Origin: Paenibacillus curdlanolyticus YK9 | GTDB taxonomy: Bacteria; Bacillota; Bacilli; Paenibacillales; Paenibacillaceae | NCBI RefSeq assembly: GCF_000179615.1 | Contig: NZ_AEDD01000012.1 | Span: 1-64,000, forward strand | DNA: 64,000 nucleotides | Direction: 5' to 3' | Shown here: positions 11,001 to 17,019 of the stretch, in pieces | How the letters are laid out: every line of letters begins with the position of its first letter | Numbering within the stretch: position 1 is the first letter of the stretch | The notes under the pieces: generated by a model | The model's database searches: none | The model's input: the letters and a program-made list of their open reading frames with translations, nothing else | What the model was told of the DNA's origin: nothing | Made by a program: the position numbers and the translations under genes

Positions 11001-11250
11001 CTTCCCTGTGGAATACGAGTACGGTGGATTCCGCTTTGTTTTTGTTATCACTCTCGGCTTCAGTTACGCTCTCACCGCTTAGGCCCTCCAGCAGCTTCGC
11101 TGCATTCGAGGAATTGTAGCCGTCCGGCACATCCACCTGGCCCTTATCCCTTACAAGCTGCTCCATATTGGGAGCGGTCACCATCAATGCGGCAGCAACG
11201 GCCAGCCACAGGACGAGCACCAGCCATTTGAGCTTCAATATCGTTCTCAT
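8023..11250 (-). CDS. MMPL/RND-superfamily transporter with long coiled periplasmic-side insert
   Basis: A 1075-residue exporter of the MMPL branch of the RND superfamily (YdfJ-like), expected to export lipidic or hydrophobic compounds using the proton gradient. The N-terminal helix (residues 8-27) is followed by an extracytoplasmic domain, then a five-helix MMPL block (about 185-370). A second extracytoplasmic domain and a second MMPL block follow (about 880-1045). Between them, about residues 480-820, lies a repetitive stretch of GLxxLxxG and QLxxGL motifs. This is the same heptad-like repeat style seen in YhgE/Pip proteins and probably forms a long helical stalk outside the membrane. ATG start with ATAGGA. 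It lies 48 bp downstream of a MarR gene on the same strand, which suggests a repressor-exporter operon. The substrate is unknown. Confidence 0.9.
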   Translation of the reverse strand: MRTILKLKWLVLVLWLAVAAALMVTAPNMEQLVRDKGQVDVPDGYNSSNAAKLLEGLSGESVTEAESDNKNKAESTVLVFHREGGLTADDLTQAEQAVRKLKQDGSAIGVTSVTTHFETKELADQLVSKDKSTVLALVKVEPNGRTPKEMQEGLYDAIDSTKVDHYFTGGWVIGEDVVQSSQEGLKKTELITVGFILIILFLVFRSAVAPLVPLLAVGFSYLVSQSVVAYLVEYADFPLSNFTQIFMVAVLFGIGTDYCILLISRYKEELVHLGDRTEAIVATYRTAGRTVLFSGLAVLVGFASIGFSTFVLYRSAVAVAVGVAVMLLALFTLVPFFLAVFGKALFWPAKGSLEHKPSRLWGAVGAFSLKRPLWALAILAVITVPFLTAYKGSISFNSLDEIGDKYDSVKAFNLIADGFGPGETLPTSVVIKSDKPMDSNDGLATVEQVSRELSKVEGVKVVRSATRPTGDAPEGFLVADQVGTVSDGLGKSGDGLSAIGDGLSEASQSLSANAPKLEEAADGAGKLVAGTAELKSGVTALSGGLKQIQQGMVDGSAGATQLKKGLEEARKSADKLATAASQLQASYTQLNTGLGKLSGAYAAIAAEQSKLSDGLKAVGTDLGGLADKYPELQSDAAYLKAVGAVNKLQGDASSLSTQMAQLNGQLSGITGGLTKANAGLKQSAEGQEALAAGLKSLVAGITKLQAGLDKAAQGQGQIVAKLPGVTTGLDQLSSGQKELQTGFTELNGQLAQLTGGLDKSVNGLKQVTDGLGSAQGYLTELSDSPNKQMTGWFVPAQASKDAQFDQALDAYMSPDRKTVKFDVIFAGNPYELSTMDQIDAVKAAVGRGLDGTAYASAEFAVGGVTSVNHDLNGISDSDYAKTVMFMLIGIGIILILLFRSIVMPLYMIASLMLTFYTSMAVAEVIFVRWLGYSGISWAVPFFGFVMLVALGIDYSIFLMDRFKEYRHLSPSEAILEAMRRMGTVIMSAAVILGGTFAAMLPSGVMSLLQIATIVLCGLFMYALIMLPLFIPVMVRMFGEANYWPFMRRAERDSSSVGQTVYVSGRSSGKPHDASH

Positions 11251-11298
11251 CGTTTTCCTATCCCTCTCTCCCTCTATCTATGTGTCATCCAGCTGGTT

Positions 11299-11739
11299 CT
11301 AGGTGTGAACGAGTACCGCAGCGAGCTTCTCATACGTCTCGATGAACGCTTTTGCTTCCTTGTTGTCAAAATGAATCAAATACTGCCCCAGCAGCTCCTC
11401 CAGCTTGCTGTCAAACAGCCTCGTCATCTGCTCCCCTTCAGGCGTCAGCACCAAATACGTCACTCGGCGATCCTTCTCATCCGGTACGCGTTCAATCAGA
11501 TGCTTGTCGAACAGCCGCGTGATGATCGCCGTGATCGAGCTTTTGCCGACGCAGAAAATGTCCGCAAGCTCCGACGAAGTCGAACGACCATTCTCGCGCA
11601 GGTAACGCAGCGTCGCGCTTTGTTCCGCTGTAATGCCATCGGGAAGCACGTCCCGGATCATCGCGCTCAGCCTGCGGTTTACCGTAAAGGAAGCGGCAAT
11701 ATAGCGGTCGATGGTCTGCTGCAATCGTTCTCTGTCCAT
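11299..11739 (-). CDS. MarR-family transcriptional regulator
   Basis: A 146-residue winged-helix regulator. The recognition region is STSSELADIFCVGKSSITAIITRL, with the wing DEKDRRVTYLVLTPEG typical of MarR. N- and C-terminal helices should form the dimer interface and ligand pocket. ATG start with AAAAGGAG eight bases upstream. It precedes the MMPL exporter and most likely represses both genes; inverted repeats overlap its own promoter. The family commonly responds to phenolic compounds, antibiotics or oxidants; the ligand here is unknown. Confidence 0.92.
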   Translation of the reverse strand: MDRERLQQTIDRYIAASFTVNRRLSAMIRDVLPDGITAEQSATLRYLRENGRSTSSELADIFCVGKSSITAIITRLFDKHLIERVPDEKDRRVTYLVLTPEGEQMTRLFDSKLEELLGQYLIHFDNKEAKAFIETYEKLAAVLVHT

Positions 11740-11777
11740 TGTTTTTGCTCCTTTTTGTATCGTTAATTCTTAGGTTG

Positions 11778-11831
11778 TTCGATTATCGAATAGTTGCAAT
11801 GTAGAATAGTTCTACTGTTGAACTATACCAA
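11778..11831 (-). promoter_or_regulatory. Probable autoregulated promoter of the marR-MMPL operon
   Basis: On the minus strand, -35 TTGGTA (11826-11831) and -10 TATTCT (11803-11808) are spaced by exactly 17 bp. The spacer and -10 are covered by overlapping inverted repeats: TAGTTC-N7-GAACTA (11807-11825) and GTAGAA-N3-TTCTAC (11801-11815). A third palindrome, TTCGAT-N-ATCGAA, lies at 11778-11790 just past the expected start point. This layout is typical of a MarR operator. The leader to the ATG is about 55 nt. Confidence 0.6.
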
Positions 11832-11942
11832 AACAAACCAAGCGCCGTCAATCGAACAAAATGTGAACAGGATGGGACGAGGGCCGCGGACAGCAATGAA
11901 AAACAGAGAGTGAAACAGCCGGTTGTTTCGGGGTTAAAAGGT

Positions 11943-12017
11943 GGGGTTGGGGTTGGGGTTGGGGTTGGGGTTGGGGTTGGGGTTGGGGTTGGGGTTGGGG
12001 TTGGGGTTGGGGTTGGG
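11943..12017 (+). repeat. Perfect (GGGGTT)n hexanucleotide array, telomere-like
   Basis: Twelve consecutive GGGG runs separated by TT (starting at 11943, then every 6 bp to 12009), with a last GGG at 12015. The unit equals the ciliate telomere repeat TTGGGG/CCCCAA. The array lies between the marR promoter and the ridA promoter. Each block of four G-runs can in principle form a G-quadruplex on the plus strand. Because the period is six bases, frames crossing it stay open by chance (GV, LG and PQ repeats). Confidence 0.95.
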
Positions 12018-12312
12018 CGGAAGCCGCATAAGGGTATATTTCATGTGCATGAGGATTCAATGGCGGATGCAGCTGTGGAAGTGTGTAAATGAGGGAGACC
12101 AGCCGATTGCAAACACGGGGTGAACTTTCAAGAATGAGGATGCAGGTAAGCACAAAAAACGCTATTGGACGCTACTAATTCACCAAAACAGCCCCCACTG
12201 AATAGTCAGACGATTGGCTCTGAAAATCCATTAAGATCGTTTTTTTAATGGGGGAAGATGCACCACGTCAAAAATGTGTGTTATTTCGCATATTTTATAT
12301 TCCAAGAAAATA
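12018..12312. other. Intergenic stretch between the repeat and the ridA promoter
   Basis: About 295 bp. The only structure seen is a weak AT-rich inverted repeat, CCATTAA (12228-12234) with TTAATGG (12245-12251), flanked by CCCCC and GGGGG. No ribosome site with an open frame was found. Confidence 0.4.
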
Positions 12313-12341
12313 TTGCATAATAGGAACGTATGTTCTATAAT
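12313..12341 (+). promoter_or_regulatory. Sigma-A promoter with an embedded LexA-type palindrome (ridA)
   Basis: TTGCAT (12313-12318), a 17-bp spacer and a consensus TATAAT (12336-12341) form a good promoter. The spacer ends in GAAC-GTAT-GTTC (12324-12335), the intact palindromic core of the Bacillus LexA box CGAAC-N4-GTTCG. A repressor bound there would block RNA polymerase. The ridA-like start codon is 45 bp downstream of the -10. Confidence 0.6.
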
Positions 12342-12385
12342 CAACTCAGCGTGACGATTATGATTTTCAAAGGAGCCGTTCAACA

Positions 12386-12736
12386 ATGGTAACCCTTATT
12401 CCAACACCCTACAGCTATTCATCAGCAGTCGTAGCGGGAGAGTATGTATTTTTAGGTTTGCATCGAGGGTTCGGAGAGACGTTCGCCCAACAGCTTCATG
12501 ATGCGTTCGATCAGCTTCAAAAGACGCTCTTGCAATGCAATGTTTCTTTGGAACAACTCGTTAAGATACATGTATATCTAAAAGACATAACGAACTTGCC
12601 AGAAATGGAGCAAGCCATTTACAGCTATTTTGAACATAATCGTTTCCCCGCCAGGATGACAACAACCACTGAATTCGTCGACTCAGATTGTTTGATGATG
12701 ATTGATGGCGTAGCTTACAGCCCAATCTCTCAATAA
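12386..12736 (+). CDS. RidA/YjgF-family protein
   Basis: A 116-residue member of the RidA family. RidA proper hydrolyses reactive enamine/imine intermediates such as 2-aminoacrylate; several subfamilies have other or unknown roles. The signature region is NRFPARMTTTTEFV, which keeps the arginine after PA that binds substrate carboxylates in RidA. The N-terminal PYSYSSAVVAGEYVFLG aligns with the usual GPYSQA...G..vf.SG segment but lacks several consensus residues, so it may not be the canonical deaminase. ATG start with AAAGGAG ten bases upstream. Transcribed alone. A LexA-like box in its promoter is unusual for this family. Confidence 0.85.
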   Translation: MVTLIPTPYSYSSAVVAGEYVFLGLHRGFGETFAQQLHDAFDQLQKTLLQCNVSLEQLVKIHVYLKDITNLPEMEQAIYSYFEHNRFPARMTTTTEFVDSDCLMMIDGVAYSPISQ

Positions 12737-12774
12737 AAAAAGCCGAAGCACAGGCATAAGCGCTGTCCTTCGGC
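12735..12774 (-). terminator. Terminator of the alpha-galactosidase gene
   Basis: GCCGAAG-C-ACAG pairs with CTGT-C-CTTCGGC (12742-12774). On the minus strand it is followed by T7, so it works for the gene to the right. It also lies directly after the convergent ridA-like gene. Confidence 0.7.
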
Positions 12775-12781
12775 AATGAGC

Positions 12782-12833
12782 ATAAGCCTCACAGGCTGCA
12801 TGTATATGATCAACTGTGCAGCCTGAAGCTTAT
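12782..12833. terminator. Second hairpin in the ridA/melA convergent region
   Basis: ATAAGC and GCTTAT enclose a perfect CAGGCTGCA/TGCAGCCTG stem (12792-12800 and 12817-12825). It starts 3 bp after the alpha-galactosidase stop. It lacks a T-run, so it may protect the 3' end or assist the following terminator. Confidence 0.5.
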
Positions 12834-12835
12834 CA

Positions 12836-15025
12836 TTATTCAACAACGAAATGCAGCAGCACGCTTGCAAAGTCGTGATGGAAGAGCGGCATTGCAATCC
12901 CCGCATACATCAATTCATCCCCGCCGTATACGCGATCCGTGCCAACCAGACGATAATCGAGCGCCGAGCTCAAGCCCTTAAGCTTGATTCGCCCGAATGG
13001 CGAGTTCGGTTCGTTGAGCACTTGCACATAAACCGCCATTGCCTCGCGTTTATCTTTGGACACGGACATCCATGCCGTCTGATTGCCCTCGAACGGGCTG
13101 AGCAGGCGGTAGAAATCCCCGAATTGAATAAGGCCGCGAAGCGTTTTGTACGATTTGATCTGATCTTTCACGATGACCTTCTCTTCCTCCGTGAACTTGG
13201 TCAAATCCAGCTCGTAGCCGAAGTTGCCGGACATCGCGACATGGCCTCGCGTCTCAAGCGACGTGATGCGCCCAACCTGATGGTTCGGAGCTTCCGACAC
13301 ATGCGCGCCCATCGCGCTGATCGGATAAACAATGCTTGTACCGTACTGGATACGAAGACGAGAAATCGCGTCCGTGTTGTCACTCGTCCATGTTTGAGGC
13401 ATGTAGCACAGCATACCTGGATCGAAGCGCCCGCCGCCGCCAGAGCAGCTTTCGAACAACACATCCGGAAACGCAGTCGTAATTTCCTCCAGTACATGGT
13501 ACAAGCCAAGCATATATCGATGCGCCGTCTCACGCTGGCGATCCGCTGGCAGCAGCGCTGAGCCGATCTCCGTCATGTTGCGGTTCATATCCCATTTGAC
13601 GTACGTAATTGGCGCGCTCTTCAGCACATCCGATACCGTATCGATCAGGTATTGCTGCACATCCGTACGGCTCAGATCCAACACGAGCTGATTCCGCCCC
13701 TGCGTGCGATAACGGTTCGGTACATGCAGACACCAGTCAGGATGCTTGCGGTATAGCTCGCTATTCGGCGAAATCATCTCCGGCTCAAACCAGAGTCCGA
13801 ATTGCATGCCACGCTTATTAATCCGGCTGGCTACATCCTTCAAGCCGCCCGGCAGCTTGCGCTCATCAACGAACCAATCGCCTAGCGAGCTGTTGTCGCT
13901 ATCCCGTTTGCCAAACCACCCGTCATCCAATACAAACAGCTCCATGCCCAGCTCGCTGCCAACCTCTGCAATAGCTTCAAGCTTATCTGCATTAAAGTTA
14001 AAATAAGTCGCTTCCCAGTTATTCACGAGCACTGGACGGGTCGCGTCACGGTAAACTCCTCGGCACAAGCGCGTGCGATACAGCTCATGATAAATGCGCG
14101 ACATGCCGCCGAGTCCATCCGGCGAGTAAACAAGCACGACCTCTGGCGCTTGGAACTCCTCTCCCGCTTCCAGCTTCCAGCTGAAGTCGAATGGATTAAT
14201 GCCCATAAATAGGCGCGCCGTTCGGAATTGGTCGACCTCTACGCCGCCAATAAAGCTGCCCGAATATACGAAGCTTACACCGTATACATCACCACAATCT
14301 TCGGTCGCACCATGTTCGAGCATAGCTACGAACGGGTTTTGCATATGGCTGCTGGAGCCGCGGCGGCTTTCGATCGATTGCATGCCTGGGCGGAGAGCAC
14401 GACGGAACACGTCACGCTCTCGCGACCAAGCACCGGACAAATGAAGCATATCGTAACGGTCATGCTGGAAATCAACGCTCATCGATAGAACCCGCTTTAG
14501 CATTACCGCATCTACACCTTCATTCACAAACGATACTGAGCGAGTGATAGCATCCAGCTCATTAAATACCGTATACGTCAGCTTTACAGCAATTCCTGAC
14601 AGGCTATCGCGCAGCATAACATGAAGCGTTTCCGCTTCCGAGTCCGACTCAACATAGGTAGCAGGCAGCCCGGCGAGCGCCAGTTTTCCCTGTACAATTT
14701 CGTGGGACTCATAACGAAGATCGGTAACGGTCGTACCATTCGCATACTGAATCTCAAATGCTGGCGTACGGAAATCCGAGTTCCCGTAGCCTGGATATTC
14801 ATGCGGCATCGTATCAAACGAGATTTCATGCCGATTCGGCAATGGATTCGGCGAGAATGACGCTCGCTCTTGGCGGCTATTCAGCGTATGCAGCTGATTG
14901 CCACGAATGCGGCGACCCCAATACACATGGGAAGGATACTGTCCCTCGATAAGCTCGAAAGCATAACTCGTCGAACGGGACTGCAAATGAAACAGCTGTC
15001 TGGCAGCATCATATTGAATCGTCAC
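12836..15025 (-). CDS. melA: Alpha-galactosidase, glycoside hydrolase family 36
   Basis: A 729-residue GH36 enzyme that removes terminal alpha-1,6-galactose from melibiose, raffinose and related sugars. An N-terminal beta-supersandwich (to about residue 320) precedes the catalytic barrel. The nucleophile is D479 in YVKWDMNR and the acid/base is D549 in QTWTSDNTDA. These positions agree with the well-studied Geobacillus enzymes. LFVLDDGWFGKR and FGLWFEPEM also line the active site. There is no signal peptide, so the enzyme is cytoplasmic. GTG start with AAGGGG about nine bases upstream. No sugar transporter or regulator adjoins it. A palindrome TTGTGA-N4-TCACAA lies 43 bp upstream and could be an operator. 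Confidence 0.95.
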   Translation of the reverse strand: MTIQYDAARQLFHLQSRSTSYAFELIEGQYPSHVYWGRRIRGNQLHTLNSRQERASFSPNPLPNRHEISFDTMPHEYPGYGNSDFRTPAFEIQYANGTTVTDLRYESHEIVQGKLALAGLPATYVESDSEAETLHVMLRDSLSGIAVKLTYTVFNELDAITRSVSFVNEGVDAVMLKRVLSMSVDFQHDRYDMLHLSGAWSRERDVFRRALRPGMQSIESRRGSSSHMQNPFVAMLEHGATEDCGDVYGVSFVYSGSFIGGVEVDQFRTARLFMGINPFDFSWKLEAGEEFQAPEVVLVYSPDGLGGMSRIYHELYRTRLCRGVYRDATRPVLVNNWEATYFNFNADKLEAIAEVGSELGMELFVLDDGWFGKRDSDNSSLGDWFVDERKLPGGLKDVASRINKRGMQFGLWFEPEMISPNSELYRKHPDWCLHVPNRYRTQGRNQLVLDLSRTDVQQYLIDTVSDVLKSAPITYVKWDMNRNMTEIGSALLPADRQRETAHRYMLGLYHVLEEITTAFPDVLFESCSGGGGRFDPGMLCYMPQTWTSDNTDAISRLRIQYGTSIVYPISAMGAHVSEAPNHQVGRITSLETRGHVAMSGNFGYELDLTKFTEEEKVIVKDQIKSYKTLRGLIQFGDFYRLLSPFEGNQTAWMSVSKDKREAMAVYVQVLNEPNSPFGRIKLKGLSSALDYRLVGTDRVYGGDELMYAGIAMPLFHHDFASVLLHFVVE

Positions 15026-15067
15026 GAAGGTATCCCCTTTTCAGCTAAGGTAGCAGCACCCTCCCTA

Positions 15068-15083
15068 TTGTGAATCCTCACAA
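15068..15083. promoter_or_regulatory. Palindrome upstream of melA, possible operator
   Basis: TTGTGA-ATCC-TCACAA, a 6-bp inverted repeat with a 4-bp spacer, 43 bp before the melA start. It overlaps the T-run of the preceding terminator. A binding site for a sugar-responsive regulator is possible, but no clear promoter was found beside it. Confidence 0.3.
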
Positions 15084-15120
15084 AAAAAGAATGCGCATAA
15101 TGATGAGTTCATTATGGCAT
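15082..15120 (-). terminator. minJ terminator
   Basis: CATAATGA and TCATTATG form an 8-bp stem (15096-15116), extended by ATGC/GCAT, followed on the minus strand by T7. It lies 66 bp after the minJ stop. Confidence 0.75.
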
Positions 15121-15185
15121 CCCATTGTTCATTTGAGTATGGAGGTTTCTCGGATCTATATGGACAAATGTAGCGAACTAACTCG

Positions 15186-16682
15186 CTACCCCTTATGACG
15201 CGAGCTACGGGAAGGCATGCGGGGCACCAGTTCTTGGCCATCCGACGCCACTGTCTCCGAGCCCGCTCCCTCACTTGTTTGCAGCAACAACTGCTCATCA
15301 CTCGGCACGTTTGGCAATTCGCCCGCTCCTGCCGGAAGCGCAAGGGCAGCCGCTTGCTCCATCGCCGCTGCGCCTGCCTGCTGCGATGCGCTGAATGATG
15401 ATTCGCGGCGGTTCGCCGCCCGCCCGCGAAGGAACAGCTCCAGCAGCGAGCCCGGCGACGGCTCCGCATAATATTCGGCGTGATCGTCCGGTGCCAGTAT
15501 AACACCAAGCTGATGATGTTCCCCCGCATATCGCGCCCGTTGGATAAAGCGCTGCTGCCCTTCCCGATTCAGCACCTCCAGCTTGCAAAATGCCGAATTG
15601 CGGTGCAAGGCGTCATACAGCTGCTCTTTCGTTCTCACGCGCATGCCATTCACTTTGTGCAGCATTTCTCCGCTCTGCAGCCCCATCAGTGCAGCCGGCG
15701 TTCCCGGAACGACGCCGAGTATCATCAGTCCGCGGTCATCATGGACAAAAATCGGCGTCGCTTCGGTTTCCTTCCGATTGCTCAGCCAAATCAGCAGCTC
15801 ATGGAGCACGAGCGCTCCGAATGCCGCAACAGGCAATAACGCTGGCAGCCACGCTGCCGCAAGCGCAAGCAGCACAACCGCGATACTGTACCAAAGCAGC
15901 GATTTGGCCGCATGCCGCGCCTTATGCTCAGGCAATTGCGAACGCGTCCATTCCGTAAACCCGATTACCATCGGCACCGCTGCAAATGACCAGCCCATCG
16001 CATTCGAGCCTGCCGACTCGCCGGATAACCAAGGCAGCAGCGGCATCCATGGCAACTGCACGCCGCCTCCGCCCGTCGGCACGAGCAGCAGCAGCGGCAC
16101 TGCCCAGTAGCCTTGCATGCGGTACGCGCCGATCAGCTTTCCTCGCTTGCCTTCCATAAACAGAGGCGTCGCAAACTTAGAGCCTTGACGGCGCACAAGA
16201 AGCGCTTCCGCGCCATGAAGCAGCGCGACTAGCAGCAGCACTGCCGGCATATCGATCGCAGCCAGCGAAGCAGCCATATCCCCTAGCCAATCGCTGCGTT
16301 CATCGGTTTGCATGAATGTGTTCAACCATTGCAGCAAACCGAGCACACCCGCTGCATAGGCGAAGCATAAATAGCGAACGCGAATAAGGGCAAGAACACC
16401 TGCCGTTCCCCAGAGCCATAGAGCAGCTTCCGTTGTTAAAGACGCGCCAATAAGAATGGACAATCCAGATAATATTGCTCCCGCAACCAAGCCCGCCGCA
16501 ATCGTTCTAATAAGCAGCAGCGGCCACGCATGCAGCCGAACATGGAACAACCGGCGTTCCATCGTCGTTCCGCGTATATAAACAAGTGCAATTAATAGCA
16601 AAGCAATATAATAAAACGGCTGTGCAACCGCATGAAGCACACCGTCTCCAATTAATCGCAGCCACTCCATTGCTGCATCCAA
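15186..16682 (-). CDS. minJ: MinJ-like polytopic membrane protein with PDZ domain
   Basis: About 498 residues with roughly eight hydrophobic segments in the first 350 residues, followed by a cytoplasmic PDZ domain (about residues 315-400; LGVVPGTPAALMGLQSGEML). A low-complexity Ala/Ser/Arg tail follows. The architecture and the position beside a ctpB-like gene match MinJ (YvjD) of Bacillus, which bridges DivIVA and MinD to restrict division to mid-cell and affects swarming. I moved the start to TTG 16682 because GGAGGAG lies eight bases upstream; the longer frame upstream (to 16829) has no ribosome site and a cysteine-rich, unlikely leader. Hairpin terminators lie on both sides, so it is probably monocistronic. 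Confidence 0.75.
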   Translation of the reverse strand: MDAAMEWLRLIGDGVLHAVAQPFYYIALLLIALVYIRGTTMERRLFHVRLHAWPLLLIRTIAAGLVAGAILSGLSILIGASLTTEAALWLWGTAGVLALIRVRYLCFAYAAGVLGLLQWLNTFMQTDERSDWLGDMAASLAAIDMPAVLLLVALLHGAEALLVRRQGSKFATPLFMEGKRGKLIGAYRMQGYWAVPLLLLVPTGGGGVQLPWMPLLPWLSGESAGSNAMGWSFAAVPMVIGFTEWTRSQLPEHKARHAAKSLLWYSIAVVLLALAAAWLPALLPVAAFGALVLHELLIWLSNRKETEATPIFVHDDRGLMILGVVPGTPAALMGLQSGEMLHKVNGMRVRTKEQLYDALHRNSAFCKLEVLNREGQQRFIQRARYAGEHHQLGVILAPDDHAEYYAEPSPGSLLELFLRGRAANRRESSFSASQQAGAAAMEQAAALALPAGAGELPNVPSDEQLLLQTSEGAGSETVASDGQELVPRMPSRSSRHKG

Positions 16683-16852
16683 GTGATCATCTCCTCCGGA
16701 CTGATTTACGCTGTCAACCGAATAAAGGCCGCTCCGCTCAAATAGGCAAAGTCGACCTTTACTAAATTCGACATTTGTAACGATATTCCTGCCCCCGATG
16801 CCGCACGGACAATAGCCGCTTTTTGACACCCCGATGCTCGGCTAGCACATAG

Positions 16853-16880
16853 AAAAGGGACGCTCAGTAGGAGCGTCCCT
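16853..16880 (-). terminator. ctpB terminator
   Basis: AGGGACGCTC and GAGCGTCCCT form a perfect 10-bp stem with an AGTAG loop, followed on the minus strand by TTTTC. It lies 140 bp past the ctpB stop. The rest of the 337-bp spacer up to minJ shows no other open frame with a ribosome site. Confidence 0.75.
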
Positions 16881-16913
16881 CTGCTTAAAACCATATTCGC
16901 GGATTAATCGTAC

Positions 16914-16941
16914 ATATCGGCAGCTATAGATGTATTGTTTT
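16914..16941 (-). promoter_or_regulatory. Weak sigma-D promoter candidate between ctpB and minJ
   Basis: On the minus strand, a perfect sigma-D -10 element GCCGATAT (16914-16921) is preceded at 16 bp by AAAA (or CAAA at 17 bp) instead of TAAA. A transcript from here would meet the ctpB terminator about 30 bp later before reaching minJ. It may be fortuitous or give a very short RNA. Confidence 0.3.
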
Positions 16942-17019
16942 GACCGAGCCGCATCATGCAATGCTGCACAACGCGCGCCGAAAGTATCGCACGCATTCTA
17001 CAGCTACGCCGTCCCTCCA

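Noticed and set aside
11848-12153. Open frames across the TTGGGG array (PQ, GV and LG repeat peptides)
   Set aside because: They exist only because the repeat period is six bases; none has a ribosome site, and they are open on both strands.
12228-12251. AT-rich inverted repeat as a terminator
   Set aside because: No gene ends nearby on either strand and the stem is only 7 bp of A/T-rich pairs.
16706-16894. 62-codon minus-strand open frame and the N-terminal extension of minJ
   Set aside because: Both cross the ctpB terminator or its flank, lack ribosome sites and contain no hydrophobic or conserved segment; TTG 16682 with GGAGGAG explains the minJ start.
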